Shown here: in pieces, positions 18,486 to 27,179 of the stretch
Numbering within the stretch: position 1 is the first letter of the stretch
How the letters are laid out: each line of letters starts with the position of its first letter
Assembly (NCBI GenBank): GCA_965232165.1
Contig: CBDDOY010000001.1
Coordinates: 1,054,001 to 1,118,000, forward strand
Reading direction: 5' to 3'
DNA from: UBA2779 sp965232165
Lineage (GTDB): Bacteria > Spirochaetota > Spirochaetia > DSM-2461
DNA length: 64,000 nt
Program-made: the position numbers and the translations under genes
Notes under the pieces: generated by a model
Seen by the model: the letters and a program-made list of their open reading frames with translations, nothing else
Told to the model about the DNA's origin: nothing
Database searches by the model: none

Positions 18486-19344
18486 AGCCTAAACCTCTTA
18501 ATATTCCGGCTATTTTTTTCATAGCTTTCAATCCGGGGCCGTCATTATCCGGCCAGAGGGTTATGCGGCTATTTCCGCCTTGAAACAGTGTCCAGTCTGA
18601 TTTGTCAACCGCATTGCATCCGCCCGCCCAGGTGATAGCGAATGCCCCGGTCTTACTGGCAATTGCGTCAACGCATTTTTCGCCCTCTACAATAAAGACT
18701 TTCCCCGCCCAGAGGCTTCCAGTGCCGCCCCGCCTGTACAGCGGTAGCGGTCGCCCGCCGTCTCCGTACTGTGGGGGGTATCCAGACACCCAGCCGTCTT
18801 CTGTAAGATAGTAGGGTATAGTCTGCTTTCCCCCGTCTTTTTCAAACCTTGCCACAACAAACGGCCAAGGCGGTATGTCCAGCGGGTAGGGGTGCAGTGT
18901 TTGCAGGGTTCCCCGATTATCCCGGTGCCATTGGCTGGTTAGCTTGCCCTGCAAGGTGAGCAAGCCGGCTTTCCCTGCATCGATTCCAGCGGGTTTAGGA
19001 CGCTTAGGACGGGTAAAACTAACTCTATTTTGCGGAGAGGGTGGTTCGCCGGCTATCAGCTTTGCGGCTTCCAGCGGCTCCAGCCCCTTAATCCTTGCCA
19101 CAAGGTCTGTGAAGCTTCCCCTGTCTCCTGTTGCATGGTCGAACCATGCCCCGGTTCCGGTATTTATAGAAAATGAGGGACGATTGTCTTCTCGGTGGGG
19201 TGCGCATCCTGTCAGCTCCCTGCCGTCCCCGGACAGCGTAAGGCCAGGAATATAGGACTGTATCAGCCCCGGTGTAATCGCTTCCCGGGCTAGCTTAAAA
19301 ATATCCTTGTCATTATTCTGGCGGTTTGATATAATACTGCCCAT
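18475..19344 (-). CDS. Primase-like protein with CHC2-like and TOPRIM domains
   Basis: The 289-residue protein has an N-terminal region with GCAPHREDNRPSFSI and GAWFDHATGDRGSFTDLV, which resembles the CHC2 primase fold although the second Cys pair is not obvious. A TOPRIM domain follows with KVFIVEGEKCVDAI (about 217-230) and ITLWPDNDGPG (about 258-268). It probably makes primers for element replication together with the overlapping helicase gene. A central 40-residue linker rich in Arg, Lys and Pro includes the segment whose DNA is repeated near 16.2 kb. Confidence 0.82.
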   Translation of the reverse strand: MGSIISNRQNNDKDIFKLAREAITPGLIQSYIPGLTLSGDGRELTGCAPHREDNRPSFSINTGTGAWFDHATGDRGSFTDLVARIKGLEPLEAAKLIAGEPPSPQNRVSFTRPKRPKPAGIDAGKAGLLTLQGKLTSQWHRDNRGTLQTLHPYPLDIPPWPFVVARFEKDGGKQTIPYYLTEDGWVSGYPPQYGDGGRPLPLYRRGGTGSLWAGKVFIVEGEKCVDAIASKTGAFAITWAGGCNAVDKSDWTLFQGGNSRITLWPDNDGPGLKAMKKIAGILRGLGCED

Positions 19345-19404
19345 ATTAGGTACAGCCTATCGTTTGTGATGTGCCCCGCCCGCCCGGCGGGGTTTTTTTT
19401 GCCT

Positions 19405-19650
19405 TCACCGCTTAGCCCCGGCCCGTGCCAGCCTGGCCGCCTGTCCCTCGGTCTCCTGTGCCGCGGGCACTCTTGTCTGTTCGACAAAGGCTTGTAGGTC
19501 ATCAAGCTTAAAGAGTAGTTTTTTTCTGGCAGGTTTGAAGTGGGGCAGTTTTTTTTGGTATGTCAGTCTATGAATATAGTTGACCCCCACTCTTAGAAAC
19601 TCCGCCGCCTCTTTTGCATCCAAAAATCTTGTTTGGTCGCCCATATACAC
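19405..19650 (-). CDS. Excisionase-type helix-turn-helix protein
   Basis: The 81-residue protein has the HTH_17 pattern FLDAKEAAEFLRVGVNYIHR with KLPHFKPARKKLLFKLDDL as the wing. Proteins of this kind are either excision directionality factors or repressors in integrative elements. Its place between integrase-side genes and replication genes fits both. The C-terminal tail is Ala/Arg-rich and of no known meaning. Confidence 0.72.
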   Translation of the reverse strand: MYMGDQTRFLDAKEAAEFLRVGVNYIHRLTYQKKLPHFKPARKKLLFKLDDLQAFVEQTRVPAAQETEGQAARLARAGAKR

Positions 19651-19759
19651 CCCTTTTTGTTTAATATGGGGCTATGGTAAGCGGTAGGAATTTATCGAAT
19701 AAGGGGGTAATTTTTTTATTTTTTCATCCCCCCCCTATCTATAGATGAATCTTAGAGTA

Positions 19760-20458
19760 TCAGTCAGGGATGGTGGTATAGATGCGAATCTCTTCTGGGA
19801 ACCCGGGAACTTTCCAGTTATTCCGGTGGCTTCGGTTCCGGTATATGTTTTTTGTTATGCGGTCGGCTAAGTCTTGCCCGGTTTTTCCCTTGTCTATAAT
19901 AAACTGGCAAAGAGATGTAAATGTTTTAGCAGGTACTGGAGCATACAGGATACGGTGTTCTTCCAGGAAGTTTTGTTCCTCCGTTTGTTTCTCGTGCAGA
20001 TTGTGCAGGACTTCAATCTTTTCTTTACCCGTCCATCGGAATGGCGGAACATCTCCGGTCAGATAACCTCTTTGTTTTAGAAAATATATCAAAAAACATG
20101 TCATGGCGTTTCTTATTGTTGCGTTATTTAGGCAGTCTATCTTTATAGTTTTATTCTGAAGCAATTCTACATAATGCATACCCTCTCTATACCTGTCTGC
20201 CACCGGGGCTGCTTCTAGCCTTTTGTGCTTGTTGGTGAACATTTTTTTATACCATATACGAATAGCGTTGAACATCTTCTGGACTGTTTCTTCCAGTTCT
20301 TTGTCTCTTTTTGTCTTAGGGAAGGTTATTCTGTCTTTGATACGAATAGCGTTGAACGCCTTCTGGACTGTTTCTTCCAGTTCTTTGTCTCTTTTTGTCC
20401 TGGGGAAGGTTGTTCTGTCTTTGATACTGCATCCTTTTTTTAATTTGATTACAGGCAT
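19760..20458 (-). CDS. Unknown satellite protein with a duplicated 29-residue segment
   Basis: The protein of about 232 residues starts at MPVIKLKKG, an ATG one base after the integrase stop; an upstream in-frame start would overlap the integrase. Near the N terminus two almost identical units of about 29 residues follow each other. Each has FPxTKRDKELEETVQKxFNAIRI and the DNA is equally repeated (about 20265-20435). The rest is basic and charged with no family I recognise. Being coupled to the integrase it may assist integration or be an accessory gene. Confidence 0.6.
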   Translation of the reverse strand: MPVIKLKKGCSIKDRTTFPRTKRDKELEETVQKAFNAIRIKDRITFPKTKRDKELEETVQKMFNAIRIWYKKMFTNKHKRLEAAPVADRYREGMHYVELLQNKTIKIDCLNNATIRNAMTCFLIYFLKQRGYLTGDVPPFRWTGKEKIEVLHNLHEKQTEEQNFLEEHRILYAPVPAKTFTSLCQFIIDKGKTGQDLADRITKNIYRNRSHRNNWKVPGFPEEIRIYTTIPD

Positions 20459-20459
20459 G

Positions 20460-21506
20460 TCAACTCTCTCTCGCCTGTCCAAGCGTCGGCAGGCCGTCAA
20501 TGGCTTTTTTCAGCATTCCGTCGGTGGCCTTTGCATATACCGCCGTGGTTCCAGGCTTGGAGTGCCCCATCAGCTTGCTTACCGTGTAGAAGTCCGCCCC
20601 GCCTTCCAGCGTCAGTACTGCGAACGTATGCCTTGCAGTATGCCAACCAATCGGCTTGTCGATTCCAGCCGCTACTGCCCACTTATTGATATAGCCGTTA
20701 GTGTTTGCCTTAGTAGTTAACAGTGGAAAGACTGCCTCTATTCTATTGTGCAGCTGGCCGGTATCCAGCAGCTCCCATGCAGACGGATGTAGCGGGATGT
20801 TGACGATCCGCCCGGTTTTCTCCTGCCTCCTGGCTATTGCTTTTTTTTCCCGGTCAATATCCGCCCACTTTAAGCCGCGCAGGTCGGATACTCTAAGCCC
20901 GGTGAACGCTCCAAAGAGGAATGCCCGTTTAACTTCCGCCCCCAGCTTCCCCCCGATGGGAGCCGCCGCAAGCCGTCCAAGTTCATCGGCGGTTAGGAAC
21001 ACCTTATGCGGCTCCGGGGTCTTCATCCCTTTGACAGCATCCGCCGGGTTCCTTGGAATTAGTCGGTCTCTCACAGCGGTATGAAGTATCTGGACAATAG
21101 CCGCATAGTATTTAGCCTGTGTGGCCGCCGCCAGTGCGGGCTGTTTCTGCAAGTACTTCTGGTAGCCTTCCAGCCATCTTTCATTGATTGCCTGCAGGTG
21201 TATTCCCCCTGCGTATCCGTCAAGGTATCGCAAGGACTTTGGCACTGGATTCTTTGGTGGCATGTCCGCCGCAAGCTCCCGGGCATACTCCATTAGCGGT
21301 ATATGCCTGGCGGTCGGGTCTGGCAGATTGTGCGCCTGCGCTATGAGTTGATACTCCCTCTGTATTTTAATCTGTTCTGCCAGTTCCCAGCGGCCTTTGG
21401 CCCCCGGCCCGTCCGCCGCCATCCCCAGATATTCACTCCATCGCCTGCCCTGCTGGTAAACATCTAAATACAAACGGCCACGGCAGGCCCTAACCTTTAT
21501 TCCCAT
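20460..21506 (-). CDS. int: Tyrosine recombinase (integrase) of the satellite
   Basis: This 348-residue phage-type integrase has the full catalytic set: Arg in TGLRVSDLRG (about 205), HTARHTF (His and Arg about 289-292), GHSKPGTT (His about 315) and Tyr in AVYAKATD (about 323). The N-terminal part has the SAM-like core-binding region. ATG at 21506 has GAAGGAGAAAGAA before it. It lies next to the intact tRNA and att copy, as is normal for tRNA-targeting elements. It would catalyse integration into the tRNA 3' end. Confidence 0.93.
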   Translation of the reverse strand: MGIKVRACRGRLYLDVYQQGRRWSEYLGMAADGPGAKGRWELAEQIKIQREYQLIAQAHNLPDPTARHIPLMEYARELAADMPPKNPVPKSLRYLDGYAGGIHLQAINERWLEGYQKYLQKQPALAAATQAKYYAAIVQILHTAVRDRLIPRNPADAVKGMKTPEPHKVFLTADELGRLAAAPIGGKLGAEVKRAFLFGAFTGLRVSDLRGLKWADIDREKKAIARRQEKTGRIVNIPLHPSAWELLDTGQLHNRIEAVFPLLTTKANTNGYINKWAVAAGIDKPIGWHTARHTFAVLTLEGGADFYTVSKLMGHSKPGTTAVYAKATDGMLKKAIDGLPTLGQARES

Positions 21507-21554
21507 TTTCTTTCTCCTTCGGCGCTGGCCGCCTTACTGCTTTTCTGATCATTT

Positions 21555-21782
21555 CTATTGTGTTTCGTTGTGATGACAGGAAGCGATAAAATGCCCACTG
21601 CTCCACGATTCCTCCCTGCCGTCTCCCAGCCGTCGCACAGCCGGATGTTCGCCATTGTCAGAGATAAGCCCATCGACAAAATGAACGGCACAGCCTCTAA
21701 ACTCTCGATAGCCGCTCACAGCTCCCGATTTTTCCAGCAGCTCTACTCCCTGCATATCACCAAAAATACTATCCGTCTTCAT
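21555..21782 (-). CDS. Small unknown protein at the integrase end of the satellite
   Basis: The 75-residue frame starts at ATG 21782 with a strong AAGGAGGAAA ribosome site. This makes it more credible than other short frames here. No domain is recognised in the product (MKTDSIFGDMQGVELLEKS at the start). It is the first gene of the element after the tRNA and precedes the integrase by 48 bases. It may be a small regulator or accessory protein. Confidence 0.5.
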   Translation of the reverse strand: MKTDSIFGDMQGVELLEKSGAVSGYREFRGCAVHFVDGLISDNGEHPAVRRLGDGREESWSSGHFIASCHHNETQ

Positions 21783-21934
21783 TGCCCTTTTCCTCCTTCT
21801 AATCAGTCAATGAATAGAAAGTTCCGGCGGAACCTGCTATTTCATCATACAACAATCATACAGGAACGGGGTATTTATGGCAATAGCTAGCCAGTGATGG
21901 GTTTTAACGTTTTGGCTAAATCTTTATCAGGAAA

Positions 21935-21959
21935 CAAAAAAGCCGCCCTCTCGGACGGC
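21935..21959 (-). terminator. Rho-independent terminator after tRNA-Met
   Basis: On the minus strand GCCGTCC and GGGCGGC arms around a GAGA loop are followed by TTTTTTG. It lies 11 bases beyond the tRNA 3' end, inside the integrated element. It therefore replaces the original terminator now at 15871-15903. Confidence 0.75.
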
Positions 21960-21969
21960 CAGAAAAGCA

Positions 21970-21995
21970 TTAGCAGGGGCAGGACTCGAACCTGC
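21970..21995. repeat. att site within the intact tRNA-Met gene
   Basis: This is the proximal copy of the 26-bp direct repeat, covering the T-arm and acceptor 3' strand of the tRNA. Together with 15909-15934 it bounds the satellite. The integrase-side copy keeps the tRNA complete. Confidence 0.85.
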
Positions 21996-22043
21996 GACCT
22001 CCGGGTTATGAGCCCGACGAGCTGCCAACTGCTCTACCCTGCG
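21971..22043 (-). tRNA. Initiator tRNA-Met (anticodon CAT)
   Basis: The 73-base gene folds as a tRNA with anticodon loop CTCATAA. The anticodon stem has the three G-C pairs (GGG/CCC) typical of initiator tRNA. The acceptor pairs GCAGGG with CCCTGC, leaving position 1 C opposite T, a mismatch that is also an initiator hallmark. The T-arm GCAGGTTCGAGTCCTGC is perfect. CCA is not encoded. Confidence 0.92.
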
Positions 22044-22080
22044 ACGATAGATTAGAATAAATATACCCATAAGACGGGCA

Positions 22081-22629
22081 TCATGTCAACAACTGATTAT
22101 ACAGACCGTGAAAAGTAATGGCCAATAAGACGGATACAGTGAGGCCCCTTTTGCCGTATAATCTGTTTCGGGCCCAGAAAAACCCCATTAGACCGCCGGT
22201 CAGGACGTGTAATGGGGTTGCCGTGAGAATTCTAAGTATAGCGGTTTGCCGAATCAATTCGGCGCCTATCACGTACAGAATGTTTTCCGTGAGTGCAAAT
22301 CCCAGGGCCAGACAGATGCCATAGGCTGCGCCGTCCGTCATCCGGCCGAAATCCTGGCGGCGATGAGCGACAAGGATAATTGCGGCGAATTTCGCCAGTT
22401 CCTCGACGAGGGCGATGCCGAGAAAGGCTCTTGACGGTATGGCCAAGGATTCCGGGACAAGTCCGCTGAGTGGAATGGTAATCATCTCGAGCAAAATGGC
22501 AGGCAGGGGCACTATGATGCCGACGATGAACAGTTTGGCCGCAACATGGAGGTTTCGAGGCCGTCGAAACATAAGAAGAGCAGGGAAAGTTAATAACAAT
22601 ACAAATAGGATGCCGAAGATGCCTTTCAT
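22081..22629 (-). CDS. PrsW-family intramembrane metalloprotease
   Basis: The 182-residue protein is very hydrophobic, with about five or six membrane helices. It carries the PrsW motifs: VEELAKF (EExxK, about residue 75), ALGFALTENILY (about 110) and PLHVLTGGLMGFFWAR (His about 140), with a final HGLYNQ. PrsW-type proteases cut membrane substrates such as anti-sigma factors. The substrate is unknown here. It overlaps the hisC stop by four bases (ATGA) and so shares its transcript. Confidence 0.82.
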   Translation of the reverse strand: MKGIFGILFVLLLTFPALLMFRRPRNLHVAAKLFIVGIIVPLPAILLEMITIPLSGLVPESLAIPSRAFLGIALVEELAKFAAIILVAHRRQDFGRMTDGAAYGICLALGFALTENILYVIGAELIRQTAILRILTATPLHVLTGGLMGFFWARNRLYGKRGLTVSVLLAITFHGLYNQLLT

Positions 22630-23708
22630 TTATCGGCTAGCACGCCGTCGAGAATTGATAACAGCCGTTCATTGTGCTCTCGGAGACCGAAGGTGTATCG
22701 GATCAATTCAGGCAGGCCGAATGACTTCAGATCGCGGACGGCTATGCCGCGCATGGCCAAAGGCTTCCAGAGTCTCTTGGCTTCAACGCCTGCCCCGAAG
22801 CATATGAAGTTGGCCTGTGTTGGGTAATAGACATATCCCCTTTTGGCAAATTCGGCGGCGAGAAAGGCTTTCCCGTTTCGAACGAGTTCGATAGTGCGGC
22901 GGCGGTGATCGTGGTCATCAAGAGCCGCGAAGGCCGCCGACTGGGCTAGAAGATTGACCTTGAAGGGCATGGATGCCCGTTCTGCTCCGGCGGTGAGCAT
23001 GGCATTTCCAACGCCGTATCCCACACGCATACCGGCTAGTCCATAGAGTTTTGAAAAAGTTCTCACTACCACAAGATTGTCAAACTTCTTCAGCAGGGAT
23101 TTTGAGTCGGGGAAATCGGCTGAATCGGCGAATTCGGCATAGGCCTCATCCAAGACAACGATGACACTTTTTGGCAGCCGGCGCATGAAATTTTCAAGTT
23201 CATCACTGTCCACATAGGTACCGGTGGGATTGTTGGGATTGCAGATGAAAACCAAACGGGTTTGCCCATCTACGCGCAAAAGCATAGACTCCAGGTCGTG
23301 TTTACCCCGGTGTAAGTTCACCTTTCGCGACTCTCCCCCGAAGAGTCGGATAGCATAGTGATATTGGCTGAAAGTTTGTCTGGCGATCACCGCATTCTCC
23401 CCAGGTGAAAGCCAGGCTGCACTGATAAGCGAGAACACTTCGTCGCTTCCGTTGGCGATAATCAGATTGTCCGGCGAAGTGTCCCAAAGCTGGGCAATAG
23501 CCTTGCGCAGCTCGGTAGATGCGCCATCGGGGTAGCGGTGAACCGTTTGGAGATTGTCCCGGATGGCCTGGATGGCCAAGGGCGAGGGGCCGAGAGGGTT
23601 TTCGTTTGATGAGAGTTTCACGGCGTTGTAGGCCGTTTTCCCCGGAACGTACGGCGGCAGAGATGCGATGTTCGGCTTCAATTTCACAGAAATTGTTCCA
23701 TTTGTCAT
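22626..23708 (-). CDS. hisC: Histidinol-phosphate aminotransferase
   Basis: This is a fold-type I PLP aminotransferase of about 360 residues. It catalyses the conversion of imidazole-acetol phosphate to histidinol phosphate in histidine synthesis. KLSSNENPLGPSP at the N terminus, NGSDEVFSLI, FICNPNNPTGTY and VVLDEAYAEF are classic HisC motifs. The PLP lysine is in RTFSKLYGLAGMRVGYG. ATG at 23708 is preferred over the TTG before it. No other his gene is in the window. Some HisC proteins also act on aromatic amino acids, which cannot be excluded. Confidence 0.9.
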   Translation of the reverse strand: MTNGTISVKLKPNIASLPPYVPGKTAYNAVKLSSNENPLGPSPLAIQAIRDNLQTVHRYPDGASTELRKAIAQLWDTSPDNLIIANGSDEVFSLISAAWLSPGENAVIARQTFSQYHYAIRLFGGESRKVNLHRGKHDLESMLLRVDGQTRLVFICNPNNPTGTYVDSDELENFMRRLPKSVIVVLDEAYAEFADSADFPDSKSLLKKFDNLVVVRTFSKLYGLAGMRVGYGVGNAMLTAGAERASMPFKVNLLAQSAAFAALDDHDHRRRTIELVRNGKAFLAAEFAKRGYVYYPTQANFICFGAGVEAKRLWKPLAMRGIAVRDLKSFGLPELIRYTFGLREHNERLLSILDGVLADK

Positions 23709-23834
23709 CAAGGTTTCCCCAAAAATCGATAATCTGTAACCCCATCACCACTGAATGGTTTACTTGTTAAGAAGTTTCCGGCACGGAGTTTTCCTCCTTT
23801 TCTCCAGTGCCTTTGCTTTTGAACCCATAGTGGG

Positions 23835-23876
23835 CGCCGCTTCCTCCCTAACAGGGCGGGAGCGGCGGTTTTTTTT
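23835..23876 (+). terminator. Strong plus-strand terminator without an obvious gene
   Basis: CGCCGC plus CCTCCC pairs with GGGCGGGAGCGGCG around a short TAACA loop, followed by eight T. It reads on the plus strand, but no plus-strand gene lies upstream. Both neighbours are on the minus strand and read away from or into it. It may end a small RNA starting near 23700. Confidence 0.6.
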
Positions 23877-24315
23877 ATTCTTCTATTGCCTTCATGTCGG
23901 GGTCATCGGCAGGATTAGCGTTTTTCATGAACTTATGCTCTTTGCAAATGTGTGCCAGGTATTCCGCCACTGTCCATGTGAGCCCGGTTTGCGTGACCAT
24001 GGCAAAGGCCGCATCGGCCCCTTTGGGAAGGACGCTCTTAAAACAGCGCATGAGAATGACGGCGCTGCGTTTGTCCGCACCGGCAATCAATGCACCCCTG
24101 CGATCCATGCTGCGGGGTGTGCCGCCTGACCACTTTCCCGCCATGATGTCGTCAATGGCCTTGGCACTGTTCTGAGCGGCCATTTGGTCGGTGACCGGCG
24201 CGACGATAATCCGGGAGGCATCCGCACCGGTGCCAGCGTAGGCGGCCAGAGCCGATTCGGCTTCGGACTTGGCAAAATTATCAAGCAGTATGACTATTTT
24301 CTGTTTTTCACTCAT
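23875..24315 (-). CDS. Conserved-looking unknown protein (possibly DUF3783-like)
   Basis: The 146-residue soluble protein starts MSEKQKIVILLDNFAKSEAE. It contains a Rossmann-like start and a C-terminal MVTQTGLTWTVAEYLAHICKEH segment that resembles DUF3783. Near the middle RRGALIAGADKRSAVILMRCF suggests a second beta-alpha unit. No catalytic motif is seen. It is transcribed away from clpB, with 89 bases between their starts. Confidence 0.55.
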   Translation of the reverse strand: MSEKQKIVILLDNFAKSEAESALAAYAGTGADASRIIVAPVTDQMAAQNSAKAIDDIMAGKWSGGTPRSMDRRGALIAGADKRSAVILMRCFKSVLPKGADAAFAMVTQTGLTWTVAEYLAHICKEHKFMKNANPADDPDMKAIEE

Positions 24316-24404
24316 GGAATTATCATAGTTGTGAAATTATCAGTTTGCCTATGGGCGATTCGGCTTCTATTTTATAACTAATCAATCTTCTAGGAGAAGG
24401 GATA

Positions 24405-26972
24405 ATGGATAGATATACGGTTAAAAGCCGGGAGGCGCTTGAGTCTGCCGGAAGGCTTGCCGAGGACCATGGCAATGCCCTAATAGATGTTGAGCATGTA
24501 TTGACGGCCTTGATACGTCAAGAAGATGGAATTGTGCCGCATCTCCTCTCATATCTTGGCCTGGCACCGGGGCATCTGGATAAAGAACTTCAGACTTATC
24601 TGGATGCAAAGCCCCGTGCCTACGGCGACACCGTGGAATTACGTCTTTCCCCAGAAGTGGCGGCCATATTGAAGGCGGCGGAAAAAGAGGCCAATGCGCT
24701 CAAAGACGAATATGTATCCGTCGAACACATACTTCTGGCCATTGCCGACAGGGCCGCTGCAGTGAGTGCATTGCTCAAAAAACATGGCGCAAACAGGGCT
24801 GCGCTACTCAAGGCTCTCAAGGATGTGCGGGGTAACCGCCGGGTAACAGACCAAGATCCGGAAGGCAAATTCAGGATGCTTGAGAAATATACCGTCGATC
24901 TCACTCAGCGCGCCAGACAGGGAAAACTCGATCCTGTTATAGGCAGGGATGCCGAGGTGCGCCGTGTAATGCAGGTATTGAGCCGACGGACAAAGAACAA
25001 TCCGGTACTCATCGGTGAACCCGGTACCGGGAAGACCGCCATCGTCGAGGGACTGGCTGGGCGAATCGTCGAGGGCGATGTCCCCGACTCCCTCAAGAAG
25101 AAGCGTCTGCTGCTTCTTGATATGGGAGCACTCGTGGCCGGCACCAAATTCAGGGGAGAGTTTGAGGAACGGCTCAAGGGAGTGATTCAGGACGTTGTTT
25201 CTTCCGAAGGGAGCATAGTGTTGTTCATTGATGAGCTGCACACGGTGATGGGCGCCGGAGCGGCAGAGGGCGGCACCGATGCCTCGAATCTTTTGAAACC
25301 ATCTCTGGCCCGGGGGGAGCTTCATACCATAGGGGCCACTACCCTCGATGAGTACCGTAAACACATCGAGAAAGATGCCGCCTTTGAACGACGCTTTCAA
25401 CAAGTGATGGTGAGCGAACCTTCGGTGGAAGACACCATCGCAATCCTGCGCGGTTTAAGGGAACGCTACGAGGTCCATCACGGGGTGCGCATTCGGGATG
25501 ATGCCCTCATAGCGGCGGCCGCATTGTCCAATCGTTACATAACCAACCGATTCCTTCCGGACAAGGCGATTGATCTCGTGGATGAAGCTGCCAGCCGGAT
25601 GAAGATGGAAATCGAAAGCCAGCCGGCGGAACTCGACATCTTGGAGCGGAAAATTCTACAGATGCAGATTGAAAAACAATCCCTGGGCAGAGAAAACGAT
25701 CATGCCTCCAAGGAGCGGTTGGCAGTTTTGGGAAGAGAACTGGCGGACCTAAGTGCCGAGCGCGTTGCGCTGAAGGTTCAGTGGGAGAACGAGAAAGGGG
25801 CCATTGAAGAAATTCGCACGATCAAACAGTCCATCGAAGAGTTGAACGACCAGGCCGCCGTAGCCACCCGAGATGGCAATCTGTCCCTGGCAGCCGAAAT
25901 CATTCATGGCAGATTGCCGAGTACAATGGCTAATCTCGAAGCGAGAACTCGGCATCTGAAGACTCTGCAAGGCGAGAAAAATCTTCTCAGGGAGGAAATT
26001 GCCGAGGAGGATATTGCTCAGGTGGTATCGGCATGGACAGGTATCCCTGTGTCCAAGATGATGGCCTCGGATCGGGAGAAGTATCTGAATCTGGAGACCA
26101 TTCTCAAGAAGCGGGTGGTTGGGCAGGATGCCGCCGTCAGGGCCGTTGCCGATGCGGTTCGGCGGAACAGGAGCGGAATATCCGATCCCGGCAGACCTCT
26201 GGGGTCATTTATCTTCCTCGGGCCCACCGGAGTCGGCAAGACGGAACTCGCCCGAGCCCTCGCTGCCTTTCTTTTTAACGACGAGAAGGCCCTCACGCGC
26301 ATCGATATGAGTGAGTATATGGAGAAATTCGCCGTTTCCCGCTTAGTTGGCGCACCTCCAGGCTATGTCGGCTATGAAGAGGGCGGGCAGTTAACGGAAG
26401 CCGTGAGGCGCCGGCCTTATTCGGTGGTGTTATTCGATGAGATAGAGAAGGCCCATCACGATGTGTTCGATCTTCTCCTTCAGCTTCTGGATGATGGCCG
26501 GCTTACAGACAGCCAGGGCAAGGTGGTGGATTTCTGCCATTCCATTATCATCATGACCAGCAACCTCGGATCAGATGTTATTCTCGAAAGCGGCGTCAAT
26601 TCAGAGACGCGAAGAATCTTGGAAGAACGCCTGAAGAAGGCGTTTAAGCCGGAGTTTCTCAACCGTATTGATGAAACCATCGTGTTTGAATCACTCAAAG
26701 AGAAACAAATCGGAGCCATCCTGGATATATTGCTTAAACGTCTGGCCGAAAGGCTGATAGGAAAAGGAGCAACGCTGGAATTTACGGCCGCTGCCAAGAA
26801 TCTCATCGTTCAAAAAGGTTATGAACCGGCATTCGGAGCCAGGCCCCTGAGGCGGGCCATTCGAGATTTGGTGGAAAACCCCCTAGCCAAGAAGCTATTA
26901 GCCGGGGACCTCGGCGAAAAAGCCCATATAAAGATAGATGCCCAAGACGAGGAGATAGTCTTCAGGCATTGA
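24405..26972 (+). CDS. clpB: ClpB disaggregase
   Basis: This 855-residue Hsp100 ATPase works with DnaK to resolubilise aggregated protein. The N domain (Clp repeats, residues 1-145) is followed by AAA1 with GEPGTGKTAIVEG (about 203). The coiled-coil middle domain (about 400-520) separates it from AAA2 with GPTGVGKTELARA (about 605). Walker B sequences are VLFIDELH and VVLFDEIEKAH, and the C-terminal D2-small domain has GARPLRRAI. Length is standard. ATG at 24405 has AGGAGAAGG eight bases upstream. A weak TTGCCT (24345) and TATTTT (24368) pair with 17-base spacing may be its promoter; no CIRCE element is seen. Confidence 0.97.
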   Translation: MDRYTVKSREALESAGRLAEDHGNALIDVEHVLTALIRQEDGIVPHLLSYLGLAPGHLDKELQTYLDAKPRAYGDTVELRLSPEVAAILKAAEKEANALKDEYVSVEHILLAIADRAAAVSALLKKHGANRAALLKALKDVRGNRRVTDQDPEGKFRMLEKYTVDLTQRARQGKLDPVIGRDAEVRRVMQVLSRRTKNNPVLIGEPGTGKTAIVEGLAGRIVEGDVPDSLKKKRLLLLDMGALVAGTKFRGEFEERLKGVIQDVVSSEGSIVLFIDELHTVMGAGAAEGGTDASNLLKPSLARGELHTIGATTLDEYRKHIEKDAAFERRFQQVMVSEPSVEDTIAILRGLRERYEVHHGVRIRDDALIAAAALSNRYITNRFLPDKAIDLVDEAASRMKMEIESQPAELDILERKILQMQIEKQSLGRENDHASKERLAVLGRELADLSAERVALKVQWENEKGAIEEIRTIKQSIEELNDQAAVATRDGNLSLAAEIIHGRLPSTMANLEARTRHLKTLQGEKNLLREEIAEEDIAQVVSAWTGIPVSKMMASDREKYLNLETILKKRVVGQDAAVRAVADAVRRNRSGISDPGRPLGSFIFLGPTGVGKTELARALAAFLFNDEKALTRIDMSEYMEKFAVSRLVGAPPGYVGYEEGGQLTEAVRRRPYSVVLFDEIEKAHHDVFDLLLQLLDDGRLTDSQGKVVDFCHSIIIMTSNLGSDVILESGVNSETRRILEERLKKAFKPEFLNRIDETIVFESLKEKQIGAILDILLKRLAERLIGKGATLEFTAAAKNLIVQKGYEPAFGARPLRRAIRDLVENPLAKKLLAGDLGEKAHIKIDAQDEEIVFRH

Positions 26973-27179
26973 TTGGCATGAAATAAGGCGTGTGATGATT
27001 TTCTATGGCCCGCCAAACTTGTCAGCAGCGGTGAGTGGAAATCATACGGCAGCATTGCAGCCTACACGGTCGTTCAGAGTTCAGAGATGACTTGATTTGC
27101 TAGGGGTTGTCTACTGCAGAGTCCCTGACTTCTCTGCAGCGGCCTGTCTCACAGTTTTGAGGCACTGGAGTGACTACCG

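Larger units (their letters stand above)
15909..21995. mobile_element. Integrative P4-like satellite element in an initiator tRNA gene
   Basis: The element is about 6.1 kb and bounded by the 26-bp direct repeat. It runs from the integrase next to the intact tRNA, through a 232-residue unknown protein, an HTH protein, a primase-like protein and a D5-type helicase, to an iteron cluster. All genes read on the minus strand, away from the tRNA. Integrase plus regulator plus primase-helicase plus origin is the layout of P4-like satellites and small integrative elements. There are no capsid, portal, terminase or conjugation genes, so transfer would depend on a helper. Confidence 0.85.

Noticed and set aside
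23760..23880. SRP (4.5S) RNA gene suggested by a GGAGGAAGCGGC stretch on the minus strand
   Set aside because: The conserved SRP domain IV loop (CCGGAAGGAAGCAG type) is absent and the T-run is on the other strand.
24330..24404. CIRCE heat-shock operator upstream of clpB
   Set aside because: No TTAGCACTC-N9-GAGTGCTAA or close variant is present.
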